Source of the DNA: UBA11524 sp963642705
GTDB lineage: Bacteria; Bacillota; Clostridia; Christensenellales; Aristaeellaceae
Length of the DNA stretch: 64,000 nt
Direction of reading: 5' to 3'
NCBI GenBank assembly: GCA_963642705.1
Contig: CAVIHU010000007.1
Coordinates: 27,398-91,397, forward strand
The translations under genes were made by a program, and so were the position numbers. Below, in pieces: positions 9,473 through 21,255 of this stretch. Position 1 is the first letter of the stretch. Each line of letters begins with the position of its first letter. The notes under the pieces are model-generated. The model saw only the letters and a program-made list of their open reading frames with translations, was not told the origin of the DNA and did not search any database.

Positions 9473-11416
9473 ATGCACGGACTTGTGCGCGTCGGGGCGG
9501 CAGTGCCGTCGCTCGCACTTTGCAATGTCAGGGAGAATGTCAAACGGCATCTGGAGAAAATGCAAGAGGCGGCAGAAAAGCATGTCAGCATCCTGACATT
9601 TCCGGAGCTGAGCCTGACGGGATACACCTGCGGCGACCTGTTCTTTCAGCGACAGCTGCTCGATGAGGCAGCGGAGGGATTGACGGCGCTGGCAAACGCT
9701 ATGCCGCATGGGCTGATTGCGGTCGTCGGTGTCCCGGTGGAAATCTGCGGCGCGCTGTTCAACTGTGCGGCGGTGCTTGAGAAGGGCTGCATTGCCGGAC
9801 TTGTCCCGAAGACGTTCTTACCAAACAACGGCGAATTCTATGAAAAGCGCTGGTTCCAGTCGGGTAGTGCGCTTCAAGGAACGAGCATCCCTGTTCCTGC
9901 ACTGAATACGTCCGCATTTCGCAATCACTGTTTCCGTACATCTGATGGCGTGAAGCTCGGCATCGAACTGTGCGAGGATCTCTGGTCGCCGCTGCCGCCG
10001 AGCACGATTCTTTCCGTTGCCGGTGCGGAGATCATTCTGAACCTTTCTGCCAGCAATGAGTTGCTGAGCAAGCGTGAATACCGCCGTGAACTCGTCAGCC
10101 AGCAAAGCGCACGCTGCCAGTGCGGCTATGTATACGTGTCTGCCGGCATGGGCGAATCGTCCTCTGACCTCGTGTTTTCCGGGCACAGCATGGTTGCTTC
10201 CTGCGGCACGGTCATCAGAGAAAGCAAAGGCTATCTTTCGGATGACTACCTGATGACGGCGGACGTTGATATTGACCGAATCCGCGCTGACCGCATGAAG
10301 CAGACGAGCTTCGCGGATTGCGCCGCGCAGGTTCGTGCGTGCTGGAAGGATGCGTGCGGCGAATCACTCATTGAGGGAAAAGCACTGCTGCCGGATGACA
10401 TTGCGCCGGATTATCATGTTGCCAAGCATCCGTTCATTCCGTCGGACAAGGAGTCTCGTCAGGCGCGCTGCGCGCAGATTCTCGCCATGCAGGCAACGGC
10501 ACTTGCACGGCGGCTGTCTGTTACGGGTGGAAAAGTTGTTGTGGGCATATCCGGCGGACTTGATTCAACGCTGGCGCTGCTTGCGGCGTGCAGAGCGGTT
10601 GATATGCTGCATCTGCCGCGCACGAACATCCTGGGCATTACCATGCCCTGCTTCGGCACGACTGATCGCACGTATCAGAACGCGTTGATGCTCATGACGA
10701 CGCTTGGTGTCAGTCAGCGCGAAATACCGATCCACAATGCAGTCCGGCAGCATTTCGCCGACATCGGGCACGACGAGAGCGACCACTCCGTCACCTATGA
10801 AAATTGTCAGGCGCGTGAGCGGACGCAGGTCCTTATGGATGTGGCGAATAAAATCGGCGCCATTGTCCTCGGCACAGGAGATTTGAGTGAAATCGCGCTG
10901 GGTTGGTGCACATACAACGCAGATCACATGAGCATGTACGGTGTGAACAGCGGCGTGCCGAAAACGCTTGTGCGCTGGGTCATCCAGACGGCAGCGGAGA
11001 ATGATGAATTTGCGGAAAGCCGCGCATGCCTGCAAAGCATTCTTGATACGCCCATCAGCCCCGAGCTGCTGCCGCCGGACGAGAAGGGGAACATTCTCCA
11101 GCAGACGGAGGACGTTGTCGGACCGTACGCGCTGCATGATTTTTTCCTGTATTATGCGGTTCGCTTCGGCTATGCGCCCGAAAAGATATTCGAGCTGTGC
11201 TGCACGGCGTTCAAGGGCGATTTCGACCGGGCGACCGTGCTCAAGTGGCTCAAAAATTTCTACCGCCGCTTCTGGACGCAGCAGTTCAAGCGCAACTGCA
11301 TGCCGGACGGCGTGAAAATCGGCTCGATTGCGCTTTCGCCGCGCGGTGACTGGCGGATGCCGTCCGATGCGCAGGTGAAAGCGTGGATGGATGCGTGCGA
11401 GCGGATCGCGCTGTAA
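9473..11416 (+). CDS. nadE: Glutamine-dependent NAD+ synthetase
   Basis: 647 residues, the two-domain long form. The N-terminal nitrilase-like glutaminase (about 1-290) shows the Glu-Lys-Cys triad in FPELSLTGYT, LVPKTFLPNNGEFYE and ELCEDLW (Cys near 168). The C-terminal synthetase (about 320-647) has the ATP-pyrophosphatase P loop GISGGLDS near residue 357. The enzyme converts deamido-NAD+ to NAD+ using ammonia from glutamine. The start chosen is ATG 9473, with GAGGAGG eight bases before it; an open frame further upstream lies inside the phosphoesterase gene. It is in an operon with rph/rdgB upstream and nrdR downstream. Confidence 0.96.
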   Translation: MHGLVRVGAAVPSLALCNVRENVKRHLEKMQEAAEKHVSILTFPELSLTGYTCGDLFFQRQLLDEAAEGLTALANAMPHGLIAVVGVPVEICGALFNCAAVLEKGCIAGLVPKTFLPNNGEFYEKRWFQSGSALQGTSIPVPALNTSAFRNHCFRTSDGVKLGIELCEDLWSPLPPSTILSVAGAEIILNLSASNELLSKREYRRELVSQQSARCQCGYVYVSAGMGESSSDLVFSGHSMVASCGTVIRESKGYLSDDYLMTADVDIDRIRADRMKQTSFADCAAQVRACWKDACGESLIEGKALLPDDIAPDYHVAKHPFIPSDKESRQARCAQILAMQATALARRLSVTGGKVVVGISGGLDSTLALLAACRAVDMLHLPRTNILGITMPCFGTTDRTYQNALMLMTTLGVSQREIPIHNAVRQHFADIGHDESDHSVTYENCQARERTQVLMDVANKIGAIVLGTGDLSEIALGWCTYNADHMSMYGVNSGVPKTLVRWVIQTAAENDEFAESRACLQSILDTPISPELLPPDEKGNILQQTEDVVGPYALHDFFLYYAVRFGYAPEKIFELCCTAFKGDFDRATVLKWLKNFYRRFWTQQFKRNCMPDGVKIGSIALSPRGDWRMPSDAQVKAWMDACERIAL

Positions 11417-11470
11417 TGGTATCGTATGGGCAAAAATCCGCCCATGAACGAGATAATCAGGAGGTTCCAT

Positions 11471-11932
11471 ATGAGGTGTCAATATTGCAACTGCGCTGAA
11501 AGCAAGGTCATTGACTCGCGTCCGACCGAGGAAGGCAACTCCATCCGACGGCGCAGAGAATGCATCGGCTGCGGACGCCGTTTTACGACCTACGAGAAAA
11601 TCGAGATGCTGCCACTGATGGTGGTGAAGCGCGATGGACGCCGCGAGTCGTTTGATTCGCAGAAAATCAAGGCGGGAATCATTCACGCCTGTGAAAAGCT
11701 GCCCATTTCCATGCTGCAGATAGACGAGATGACGACGCATGTTGAGCAGCAGGCATACGCGGGCATGGAAAGCGAAATCAGCTCGCAGCGCATCGGCGAT
11801 ATGGTCATGGACGAACTGAAGGCGACGAACGATGTTGCTTATGTGCGTTTCGCCGCGGTCTACCGCCTGTTCACCGATATTGGCACGTTCATGCAGGAGC
11901 TGCAGAAGCTGCTGGACGAAGGGAAAAAATGA
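11471..11932 (+). CDS. nrdR: Transcriptional repressor NrdR
   Basis: 153 residues, standard length. The N-terminal zinc ribbon uses CQYC and CIGC, followed by RRFTTYE, and then an ATP-cone domain (VVKRDGRRESFD onward). NrdR represses ribonucleotide reductase genes by sensing ATP/dATP and binding NrdR boxes; no nrd gene lies in this window. ATG 11471 is preceded by AGGAGG at 11459-11464; an upstream in-frame start lacks such a site. It ends at a terminator shared with the convergent gpmI gene. Confidence 0.96.
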   Translation: MRCQYCNCAESKVIDSRPTEEGNSIRRRRECIGCGRRFTTYEKIEMLPLMVVKRDGRRESFDSQKIKAGIIHACEKLPISMLQIDEMTTHVEQQAYAGMESEISSQRIGDMVMDELKATNDVAYVRFAAVYRLFTDIGTFMQELQKLLDEGKK

Positions 11933-11940
11933 GCATCAGA

Positions 11941-11979
11941 AAAGGAGCTGTCCCCGATTGGAGGCAGCTCCCCTTTTTT
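11941..11979. terminator. Terminator between nrdR and gpmI
   Basis: GGAGCTG (11944-11950) pairs with CAGCTCC (11965-11971) and is followed by six T on the + strand; a short A-rich stretch lies on the left, so it may act in both directions. The last three bases of the T/A run are inside the gpmI stop codon. Confidence 0.8.
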
Positions 11980-13555
11980 ACTTCAGCATGGACTCTTCCC
12001 AGGAGTCGAACGGCTTGATGCCCAGCAGGCCAGCCACAGTCGGAGCGACGTTTGCAAGACCGAAGCCTGTGCCTTCCTTGAGCTCATGACGTTCGTCCTT
12101 GTCATAGACGATGAAGGGAACGGGATTCAGGCTGTGCGCCGTGCGGACGCTGATCTTGCCCTTTTTGTTCTTTTCCAGCATCTGGTCGGCATTGCCGTGG
12201 TCAGCAGTGACGCAGAGAATCGCGCCGTATTCATCGCACGCCTTCTTCACGCGTGCAAGGCACAGGTCAACAGATTCCACAGCGATTTCCGTCGCGAGCA
12301 GGTTGCCGGTATGACCAACCATGTCGCCGTTAGGATAGTTGCAGCGAATGAAGCCGTACTTGCTGCTCTTGATCGCGTCAATCACGAGGTCGGTGATTTC
12401 GGTTGCCTTCATCCACGGGCACTCATCAAAGGAACGCACGTCAGAAGGCACTTCCACCCATGTTTCCAGCTCCTCGGAGAACTTTTCGGAGCGGTTGCCG
12501 TTCCAGAAATACGTCACATGACCGTACTTCTGGGTTTCAGAGCAGGCAAATTCGTTCACACCGTTCTGGACGAGCAGCTCAGTCAGCGTATTGCGGATTT
12601 CCGGCGGATTCACAAGGAAGGACTTCGGGATGCACAGGTCGCCGTCGTACTGCAGCATGCCGGCATATTTCACCTTGGGCATCTCGCCACGGTCGAACTT
12701 ATCGAACGTGCTGTCGCCGTCAAATGCCATGGAGATTTCCTGCGCACGGTCGCCGCGGAAGTTGAACAGGATGACACTATCGCCGTCGTGCATCTTGCCG
12801 ACCGGCTGACCGTTTTCAGCGATGACAAATGCGGGCAGATCCTGGTCAATTACGCCGGTTTCAGCGCGGTACGCCTCGATGGCTTCCTTCGACGTTGCAA
12901 ACTGACGGCCGATGCCGTGCACATGGGTATCCCAGCCGGCCTTGACCATCGGCCAGTTCGCTTGATAACGATCCATGGTGATGGTCATGCGGCCGCCGCC
13001 AGAAGCAATCCTGCCGTCAAACGTTGCATCGTTGAGGGATGCAAGCACGTCCTCAAGCTCCTGTACATACTCCAGCGCGGAGGTGGCAGGAACATCACGG
13101 CCGTCCAGCAGGATGTGGCAGCGGACGCGTGCGACGCCCTCCTTCTTGGCTTCCTTGAGCATGGCAATCAGGTGCGAGATGTTGGAATGCACGTTGCCGT
13201 CGGACAGCAAACCGATGAAGTGCAGCGTGGCGTTGTTGTCCTTCAGGTCGCTGACAAGGTTCTTCCATGCGTTAGAGGTGTAGATCTTGCCGGATTCGAT
13301 GGACTCGTTGACCAGCTTTGCACCCTGCGAATAAATCTGACCGCAACCGAGCGCGTTATGACCAACCTCGGAGTTGCCCATATCGTCATCGGACGGAAGA
13401 CCGACGGCGGTGCCGTGCGCCTTGATAATCTGCCAGGGGCAGGTTTCCTTCAATTCGTTCAGGGTCGGCGTTGTGGCTTTTTTGACCATGTTGCCGAGCT
13501 CTTCGTTTGTTTCACCTACGCCGTCCATGACGACGAGAACAACAGGCTTTTTCAT
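11978..13555 (-). CDS. gpmI: Phosphoglycerate mutase, 2,3-BPG-independent
   Basis: 525 residues. Interconverts 3- and 2-phosphoglycerate in glycolysis using a phosphoserine intermediate and two Mn ions. Visible motifs: VVMDGVG at the N-terminus (metal Asp), the nucleophile Ser in DDDMGNSEVGHNALG, HILLDGRDVPATSALEY in the phosphotransferase domain, and the second metal cluster CVTADHGNADQM with RTAHSLNPVPF near the C-terminus. AGGAGG precedes ATG 13555. It has its own strong promoter and is monocistronic, unlike the gap-pgk-tpi-gpmI operons of many Firmicutes. Confidence 0.97.
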   Translation of the reverse strand: MKKPVVLVVMDGVGETNEELGNMVKKATTPTLNELKETCPWQIIKAHGTAVGLPSDDDMGNSEVGHNALGCGQIYSQGAKLVNESIESGKIYTSNAWKNLVSDLKDNNATLHFIGLLSDGNVHSNISHLIAMLKEAKKEGVARVRCHILLDGRDVPATSALEYVQELEDVLASLNDATFDGRIASGGGRMTITMDRYQANWPMVKAGWDTHVHGIGRQFATSKEAIEAYRAETGVIDQDLPAFVIAENGQPVGKMHDGDSVILFNFRGDRAQEISMAFDGDSTFDKFDRGEMPKVKYAGMLQYDGDLCIPKSFLVNPPEIRNTLTELLVQNGVNEFACSETQKYGHVTYFWNGNRSEKFSEELETWVEVPSDVRSFDECPWMKATEITDLVIDAIKSSKYGFIRCNYPNGDMVGHTGNLLATEIAVESVDLCLARVKKACDEYGAILCVTADHGNADQMLEKNKKGKISVRTAHSLNPVPFIVYDKDERHELKEGTGFGLANVAPTVAGLLGIKPFDSWEESMLK

Positions 13556-13620
13556 GGATGTGAATCCTCCTAATCAAAGCTTTTCTGGCAGGCATGAGCA
13601 GACGCTCAAACCCGATATAT

Positions 13621-13649
13621 AGAATAATCCTTTTGTAAGCGGATGTCAA
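13621..13649 (-). promoter_or_regulatory. Sigma-A-type promoter of gpmI
   Basis: On the minus strand, TTGACA (13644-13649), a 17-base spacer and TATTCT (13621-13626). The -35 is perfect, and the -10 matches the consensus in four of six positions. Confidence 0.75.
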
Positions 13650-13726
13650 GCGGAAAACGCATTGCCTTGCCGCGCAGCGCTTTGCAAATTTCTCATGTGC
13701 GTACCGCGCCTTTCTTGATTTTGCTC

Positions 13727-13755
13727 TTTTCATTCGGCCCAATTTGTGATAAACT
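13727..13755 (+). promoter_or_regulatory. Probable promoter of pgsA
   Basis: TTTTCA (13727-13732), 17-base spacer, TAAACT (13750-13755). The position 59 bases ahead of the pgsA start fits, but neither box is close to perfect. Confidence 0.5.
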
Positions 13756-13813
13756 GATATATGTGCGCTGCTCTCCGATGAAATCGGGGCGGTAGCAGAA
13801 AGGGACGAAAACT

Positions 13814-14389
13814 GTGGGGAAAATCGCGGACAAATATTTGAAGGACATTTGGAATGTGCCGAATGTGCTGACCATGCTGCGTCTGCTGCTGATTCCTGTT
13901 TTTGCCGGACTTTTTATCGCCGGCCAGAAGAAATGGGCGCTTGTGGTCTTCTGCATTGCAAGCATAACGGACTATCTGGACGGCTATCTTGCGCGGAAAA
14001 ACAATCAGGTGACGGCATTCGGCAAGCTGGTTGACCCGTTGGCGGATAAGCTGATGGTCTGTACGGCACTGCTCGGTCAGGGCTTGAGCGGTGTCTTTCC
14101 GTGGTATGCGATCGTGATTGTGATGACGAAGGAGATTGTCATGATTATCGGCGGTATTTACATGCTCAATCAGGGAATTGTCGTATATTCCAACATGCTG
14201 GGTAAGGCGGCGCAGGTCTCCTTCATCGCTGCGCTGATTTTGTCGTTCTGGCATGAGGATTTTGCTGCCGCGTCGCTGCCGCTTGACCGTATCTTTCTGG
14301 GGCTTGCTGTGCTGCTGGCGTTGGCGGCGCTGGTGGATTACGCGCTTGATGCGTATAAGAAGCTCCGCGAGCATCGAAAGGCACAGTAA
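13814..14389 (+). CDS. pgsA: CDP-diacylglycerol-glycerol-3-phosphate 3-phosphatidyltransferase
   Basis: 191 residues from a GTG start with AAGGGA upstream. Membrane enzyme of phosphatidylglycerol synthesis. The CDP-alcohol phosphotransferase signature D-x2-DG-x2-AR-x8-G-x3-D-x3-D is complete in DYLDGYLARKNN...FGKLVDPLADK. Several hydrophobic helices surround it (LRLLLIPVFAGLFIA near residue 22, and others to the C-terminus). It is transcribed alone between the divergent gpmI and the convergent propeller-protein gene. Confidence 0.94.
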   Translation: MGKIADKYLKDIWNVPNVLTMLRLLLIPVFAGLFIAGQKKWALVVFCIASITDYLDGYLARKNNQVTAFGKLVDPLADKLMVCTALLGQGLSGVFPWYAIVIVMTKEIVMIIGGIYMLNQGIVVYSNMLGKAAQVSFIAALILSFWHEDFAAASLPLDRIFLGLAVLLALAALVDYALDAYKKLREHRKAQ

Positions 14390-14409
14390 GCACAATAACG
14401 CAATAAAAG

Positions 14410-14455
14410 AAGGCAGCCTACATGGATTTGAACTCCATGCAGGCTGCCTTTTTGT
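14410..14455. terminator. Strong terminator between pgsA and the propeller-protein gene
   Basis: Arms AGGCAGCCT (14411-14419) and AGGCTGCCT (14441-14449) with inner ATGGA/TCCAT pairing, followed by five T on the + strand and preceded by A-rich sequence, so it can serve both convergent genes. Confidence 0.88.
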
Positions 14456-14502
14456 TGGTGTCACAGGTAAACGTAGACGAAGCAGAAGGTAGATGAAGTC
14501 TA

Positions 14503-17500
14503 TTAGTCGATTTTGATGCCGTAGAGGAAGCTTGTGTCCTTGCCGGTCGTACCAATGACGAGAATGTTCTGGTAAACCGCAGGCGATGCATCAATCGTGC
14601 CATTGAGCTGCAGGGTATTGACCGTTTCGCCGGTCAGACCGTCAAGCAGCATCAGCACGCCGTCGCTTGTTGCCTGGATAATCCAGCCCTTGCCATCCTC
14701 GTTATAGACGGCGACAGGGGAGGAATAGCTGTAGCTGCCGAGTGACTTTGTCCAGACAACCTTGCCTGTTTCTTTATTCAACGCAATCAGCACACCGCTC
14801 TGCGCTTCGGCACTCGAACCCATCAGCGACTGGCTGCCGGATTCTGTCAGGTAGGAGAGTGTGTAATAAACCAGATCATCCAGCTCATACTGACCGATGA
14901 CAGGCGAAGCCATCGCGCCGGAAATGTAGTTCTTCTTCTTTGCGGCATTCACGGCGTACGACCAGTCCTCTTTGCCCGTCTGCGCGTTGTAGCGGCGAAT
15001 GGTCACGTCGCCGTTCTTGGAGCGGTTGCACAGCGTATTCGCCGTGTACAGCCACAGATGACCGTCTTCATCGAAATCCAGCGCAATCGATGCCTTGACC
15101 GCGTCGCCTGTTTCGACCGCCCATACGGTGGACATGGTCGTTGTGTCGACGCAGCGCAGCACACCCTGCAGATCCGCATAGAACACATGGCTGCCGTACA
15201 TCGCGATGGACGATTCCACCGCTACATATTCATCCTTCTGGTTCTTCGTGCGGCTCTTCATCATGGTCGTCGTCGGGTTGACGCTCAGCTTTGCGCTGTC
15301 GTCATCGAGCTTCTGATAAGACGTATTCATGTGCACCGTATAGAGCATGCCGTTCGTGCCGGCAATGATGTACGTATCGCTGTTGCGGTCGTACAGTGCC
15401 GAGCCATCGAACGCGCCAACCTGGTAATACGCACGGTCTTTCTTGCTGCCGCCGTCCAGACCGTCAATCGTGAGGTTCTCCTTGTTTGTCAGCAGATCGT
15501 AGAAGTGCTGACCGATGTCACCCGTCTTTGTGGCGAGCTTACGCGCGTACTGCCCGACCGTCATCATCGGATACGCCAGCGCACTCAGGCTCGGCGTGGA
15601 ACGAATCGGATAGCCGAGGTTGATCGGCTCGCGCGTCTGACTGCCGTCATCGAGGTCGAGGAAATAGATTTTGCCATCCAGACTGGCGGCGATGACTTCC
15701 TTGAGCGCGGTCTTGTCGCTCTTGCCGTCCAGCAGCGTCATGTCCTGACGTACCGTGCGTGCCCACTGCTCGATAACCGGCTGATTTCCCCAGGAGAAGC
15801 CGTAATATGTCCTGCTCTTGCCCTTCAGACTGCCTGTTTCGACCGTCCAGAGGACGGAAAGCTGCGAGGCATCATCAACGGTGCCGACAGCGGCATTCTG
15901 GCGGAAGGCGTTGCCGCGGTAGGTCAGCACGCCGATTTTGCGCGTCGTGTAGTCATCGCCCGCAGGCATGCTGATGACTTCATCTTCGGGACGCTCATAG
16001 TTCTCAACGGCCGTACGGCTGGTTCCCTGATAGACGACCGTGTTGGCAATCAGGGCAGGGTCAGCGCTTACGTCTGCCTCGAATACGAGCACGGGTGTCG
16101 GCGTGGCGGTCGGCACCTCGGTCGGCGCTTCGGTAGGCGCTTCCGTCGGCACCTCAGTAGGCGCTTCTGTCTCGACAACCTCGATGACAAGCGCCTTGTT
16201 ATCCTCATCTTCCTCGGAAACAGGCGCGATATCCTCGGTTGGTGCAACGGTCGGCGTGAGCGTCGGCAACTCAGTGTTGGCAATCGTGATCATCGGAATC
16301 GGCGGCGTTGCAGTCGGCAACTCGGTAGGAATATCCGTCGGCTCAAGCGTCGGCGTTTCCGTCGGCGCATCCGTCACCACAACAACCGGCACTGCCGTCA
16401 TGGTTTCCGCAGATGATGCGCTGACCGTCGGCTCAGGGTCGAGACCGGCGGTCAGTTCTTCGCCATCCACGTCAGTTGGATTGCTGCTTATCGTTGCTGT
16501 GTAACTCGTCGGAAGCGTGGAAATAGTGGCCGGTTGGTTGCCGCCAAGGTTCATCGTCTGACGGAGCCCCGTCTTTACCCACGTTTCGTTTGAAAGGATT
16601 TCCGCCTCAATCGTGCCGGAATACTCTTCTGTTGTCGTGAGCGTGAAAATCCAGATGATCGTGTTATCGGAGTTGACCTGCATCATCAGCGTCGTTGTAT
16701 CAAACGCTGTCCCATCATCCGCCACCACGCGCACATCGGTCACGTTGCTGCTCGTTACGAGATTGAATGTGATCTGGTACGGTGAAACAGCGGACGTGAT
16801 GGACGCAGTGAAGCCCGATGCGGTCGGCTCGACCGTCTGCGTGCTGTCGCGGTTGAAAAGCGAATTCAGCGGCGTCATGACTGACTGCTTGATGGTGCCG
16901 AGCACACCTGTGTCATCATCAGGCACGAGAATCAGCCCGAGGACGCACAGCGCGAGCACCATCACGATGATGACCACCGCCGTCAGGAGACCCTTGCCCT
17001 TCTTCGGCTCGTTCTCCTCATCGCAATCATCCTGCTCACGCATGATTTCCTGCTGCAGGTGCTGATTCCGCTCCTGCTCGTTCGGAGGCTGCACAGTCAG
17101 GCTTGTGCGCCTGATTGCCTCCTGTTGGCGCTGGGCAGGGGACTTGACGCTTTCCATGCCTTCCAGCTTCACCGGTCGGCGATTGACGCTTTTCGGCTGA
17201 GGCAGCCCCGTTTCAAGGGAACGGTTGCTCTGACTCTGACCGGGCTGCGGAATGCCCTGTGACGGGAAGTTGCGCCGCAGCGCGTTCGGGACAGGCGAAA
17301 CCGTATTTCCCTGCTTCTGTTCATTCCTCTGCGCCGAAGAACGGATGGGAGGCATCGTCTGCGTAGCGGCGACATCAATGCCGGACGCATCAGACGATCC
17401 GGCCGCACCGGCCGCACCGGTCGCACCGGTCGCAACGGACATTCCGGACGCTCCGGATACAGGCACACTGCGTCCTGCTGTGCCGGATGCCGATGATGCG

Positions 17501-17613
17501 GCGCTTTCCTCCTGCTGATAAATAGCTGAACGGCGGCGGCGCGGCGCGGCTGTTTCCTGCGGGGATGCCGCGTCAGGCTGCATCGCCTGATTCTGATCAT
17601 TCTTCTGATCCAA
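14503..17613 (-). CDS. Membrane-anchored PQQ-like beta-propeller protein
   Basis: 1,036 residues from TTG 17613. That start is fixed by two signs: AAAGGAG lies nine bases before it, and a perfect -10 box (17660-17665) overlaps the only upstream ATG, which therefore cannot be translated. Order: disordered N-terminus rich in Ser, Ala, Gly and Gln with GATGAAGAAG-type repeats; basic stretch; one transmembrane helix at about 206-230 (TAVVIIVMVLALCVLGLILV); an extracellular region with a Pro-Thr-Glu spacer of PTEAPTEVPTE-type repeats; then a C-terminal PQQ-like propeller (GKIYFLDLDDG, GVLIALNKETGKVVW, GVLMLLDGLTGE). The long cytoplasmic tail and wall-spanning spacer suggest a surface-exposed structural or binding protein. 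No catalytic function can be read. It is transcribed alone. Confidence 0.8.
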   Translation of the reverse strand: MDQKNDQNQAMQPDAASPQETAAPRRRRSAIYQQEESAASSASGTAGRSVPVSGASGMSVATGATGAAGAAGSSDASGIDVAATQTMPPIRSSAQRNEQKQGNTVSPVPNALRRNFPSQGIPQPGQSQSNRSLETGLPQPKSVNRRPVKLEGMESVKSPAQRQQEAIRRTSLTVQPPNEQERNQHLQQEIMREQDDCDEENEPKKGKGLLTAVVIIVMVLALCVLGLILVPDDDTGVLGTIKQSVMTPLNSLFNRDSTQTVEPTASGFTASITSAVSPYQITFNLVTSSNVTDVRVVADDGTAFDTTTLMMQVNSDNTIIWIFTLTTTEEYSGTIEAEILSNETWVKTGLRQTMNLGGNQPATISTLPTSYTATISSNPTDVDGEELTAGLDPEPTVSASSAETMTAVPVVVVTDAPTETPTLEPTDIPTELPTATPPIPMITIANTELPTLTPTVAPTEDIAPVSEEDEDNKALVIEVVETEAPTEVPTEAPTEAPTEVPTATPTPVLVFEADVSADPALIANTVVYQGTSRTAVENYERPEDEVISMPAGDDYTTRKIGVLTYRGNAFRQNAAVGTVDDASQLSVLWTVETGSLKGKSRTYYGFSWGNQPVIEQWARTVRQDMTLLDGKSDKTALKEVIAASLDGKIYFLDLDDGSQTREPINLGYPIRSTPSLSALAYPMMTVGQYARKLATKTGDIGQHFYDLLTNKENLTIDGLDGGSKKDRAYYQVGAFDGSALYDRNSDTYIIAGTNGMLYTVHMNTSYQKLDDDSAKLSVNPTTTMMKSRTKNQKDEYVAVESSIAMYGSHVFYADLQGVLRCVDTTTMSTVWAVETGDAVKASIALDFDEDGHLWLYTANTLCNRSKNGDVTIRRYNAQTGKEDWSYAVNAAKKKNYISGAMASPVIGQYELDDLVYYTLSYLTESGSQSLMGSSAEAQSGVLIALNKETGKVVWTKSLGSYSYSSPVAVYNEDGKGWIIQATSDGVLMLLDGLTGETVNTLQLNGTIDASPAVYQNILVIGTTGKDTSFLYGIKID

Positions 17614-17659
17614 GGCTGTTTTCTCCTTTGCTCCGTTAGTTGCGCTCAGGCATGAAATC

Positions 17660-17688
17660 ATTATACCCCATTCTATCCGGAATCTCAA
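17660..17688 (-). promoter_or_regulatory. Promoter of the propeller-protein gene
   Basis: On the minus strand TTGAGA (17683-17688), 17-base spacer, TATAAT (17660-17665). The predicted start of transcription (near 17653) leaves a 40-base leader to the TTG codon. Confidence 0.85.
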
Positions 17689-17742
17689 GCCCTGAACCGG
17701 CGCTAAATGTAAAAAAAGCGCCGCGTTCGATCAGAAACTGCC

Positions 17743-20241
<2,499 letters not shown>

Positions 20242-20256
20242 TCTATTTCCTCCGAT

Positions 20257-21255
20257 TTATGCCTGCTTGCCCAGCAGCTCACGGACGCGGTCAGCACGCG
20301 CCGCATCGAGTGCCGTGCCGCTCAGGCTTTCCTGTGCATAGATGCACAGATGCGCGTCCTGCGCCTCTTCAAGCAGCTGGTCGACCTGCCGAAGCGCGAT
20401 CGGCAGCAACCCCATCGCCGCGCCCATGCGCAGGTTGCTGAATTGCTGGTAAAATTCGTTCTTCGGCAGCACACGTGCCTGCGTCAGGATGCCCCATGCG
20501 CGCCAGACCGTGTCCTCCGTTTCAACCCGGGAGGTGCTCAGCGCCTTTTCCTCAAGATGCTTCTCCATCGCTGTCAGCCGTTGACCGACTGTTTCGACGG
20601 TGGCAATCAGCTCCTGCTCCGTGCGGCCGAGCGTCACCTGATTGCTGATCTGGTAGATGTGTCCCAGCGCCTCGGCGCCCTCGCCGTATACGCCGCGAAT
20701 CGTCAGTCCAACTTTCGCAACCATCTGCCCGATATCGCCCATCTGCTTGCCTCTTGTCAGCAGCGGAAGATGCAGCAGCTGCGATGCGCGCATGCCGGTG
20801 CCGGTGTTCGTCGGGAAAGCCGTCAGATAGCCGAGCTGCTGGTCAAAGGCGAATTCATTCTGCCGGGAAAGCGTGTCATCCGCCGAAAAGCATGCTGATG
20901 CCGCTGCAAGCAGATCGCTGCCTGTCCGAACGGCCTGAATGCGCAGGTGGTCGTCCTCATTGACCATGATGCTCATGCTGTTGTCGCGCCGGACGAACAC
21001 GGCGGCAGTGTCCGGATTACGCAGCAGGTCGCGGCTGATGAGGTGGCTCTCCGCCATCGCACGGCGATTGACATCGCCGATGTCGCGCAGGCGGAGCAGG
21101 TCGTACTTTTTTTCCTCACCTGCCTGACGGATGGCGCTTGCTGTGCGCAGAATGCACGTTTCTGCCTGCTCCGGCCGGGAGGCGAGATCAAACGGCAAAT
21201 CTTCGTAATTCCGTGCAAGGCGAACACGGGACGAAAGCACAATGTCAGACTGCAT
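20257..21255 (-). CDS. mcsB: Protein arginine kinase McsB
   Basis: 332 residues. ATP:guanido phosphotransferase fold: SSRVRLARN at the N-terminus, the loop AFPTNTGTGMRAS, and RGVYGEGAEALGHIYQISNQ near the middle. McsB phosphorylates arginines on proteins, marking them for ClpCP, and inactivates CtsR on heat stress. Start and the mcsA stop overlap as TAATG, so the two are translationally coupled and need each other, as in Bacillus. Length is slightly below the B. subtilis protein (363), with no sign of internal damage. Confidence 0.96.
   Translation of the reverse strand: MQSDIVLSSRVRLARNYEDLPFDLASRPEQAETCILRTASAIRQAGEEKKYDLLRLRDIGDVNRRAMAESHLISRDLLRNPDTAAVFVRRDNSMSIMVNEDDHLRIQAVRTGSDLLAAASACFSADDTLSRQNEFAFDQQLGYLTAFPTNTGTGMRASQLLHLPLLTRGKQMGDIGQMVAKVGLTIRGVYGEGAEALGHIYQISNQVTLGRTEQELIATVETVGQRLTAMEKHLEEKALSTSRVETEDTVWRAWGILTQARVLPKNEFYQQFSNLRMGAAMGLLPIALRQVDQLLEEAQDAHLCIYAQESLSGTALDAARADRVRELLGKQA

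Noticed and set aside
12086..13573. Open frame of 495 codons on the + strand over gpmI
   Set aside because: It is the antisense of gpmI; no motif, no ribosome-binding site, and gpmI on the other strand is unmistakable.
14410..14455. tRNA-like T-arm (gatttgaactcc)
   Set aside because: It is the loop of a rho-independent terminator; no acceptor stem or anticodon arm.
15058..16416. Long + strand frame over the propeller-protein gene
   Set aside because: Antisense shadow with Arg/His-rich composition; produced by the repeat-rich spacer of the real gene.
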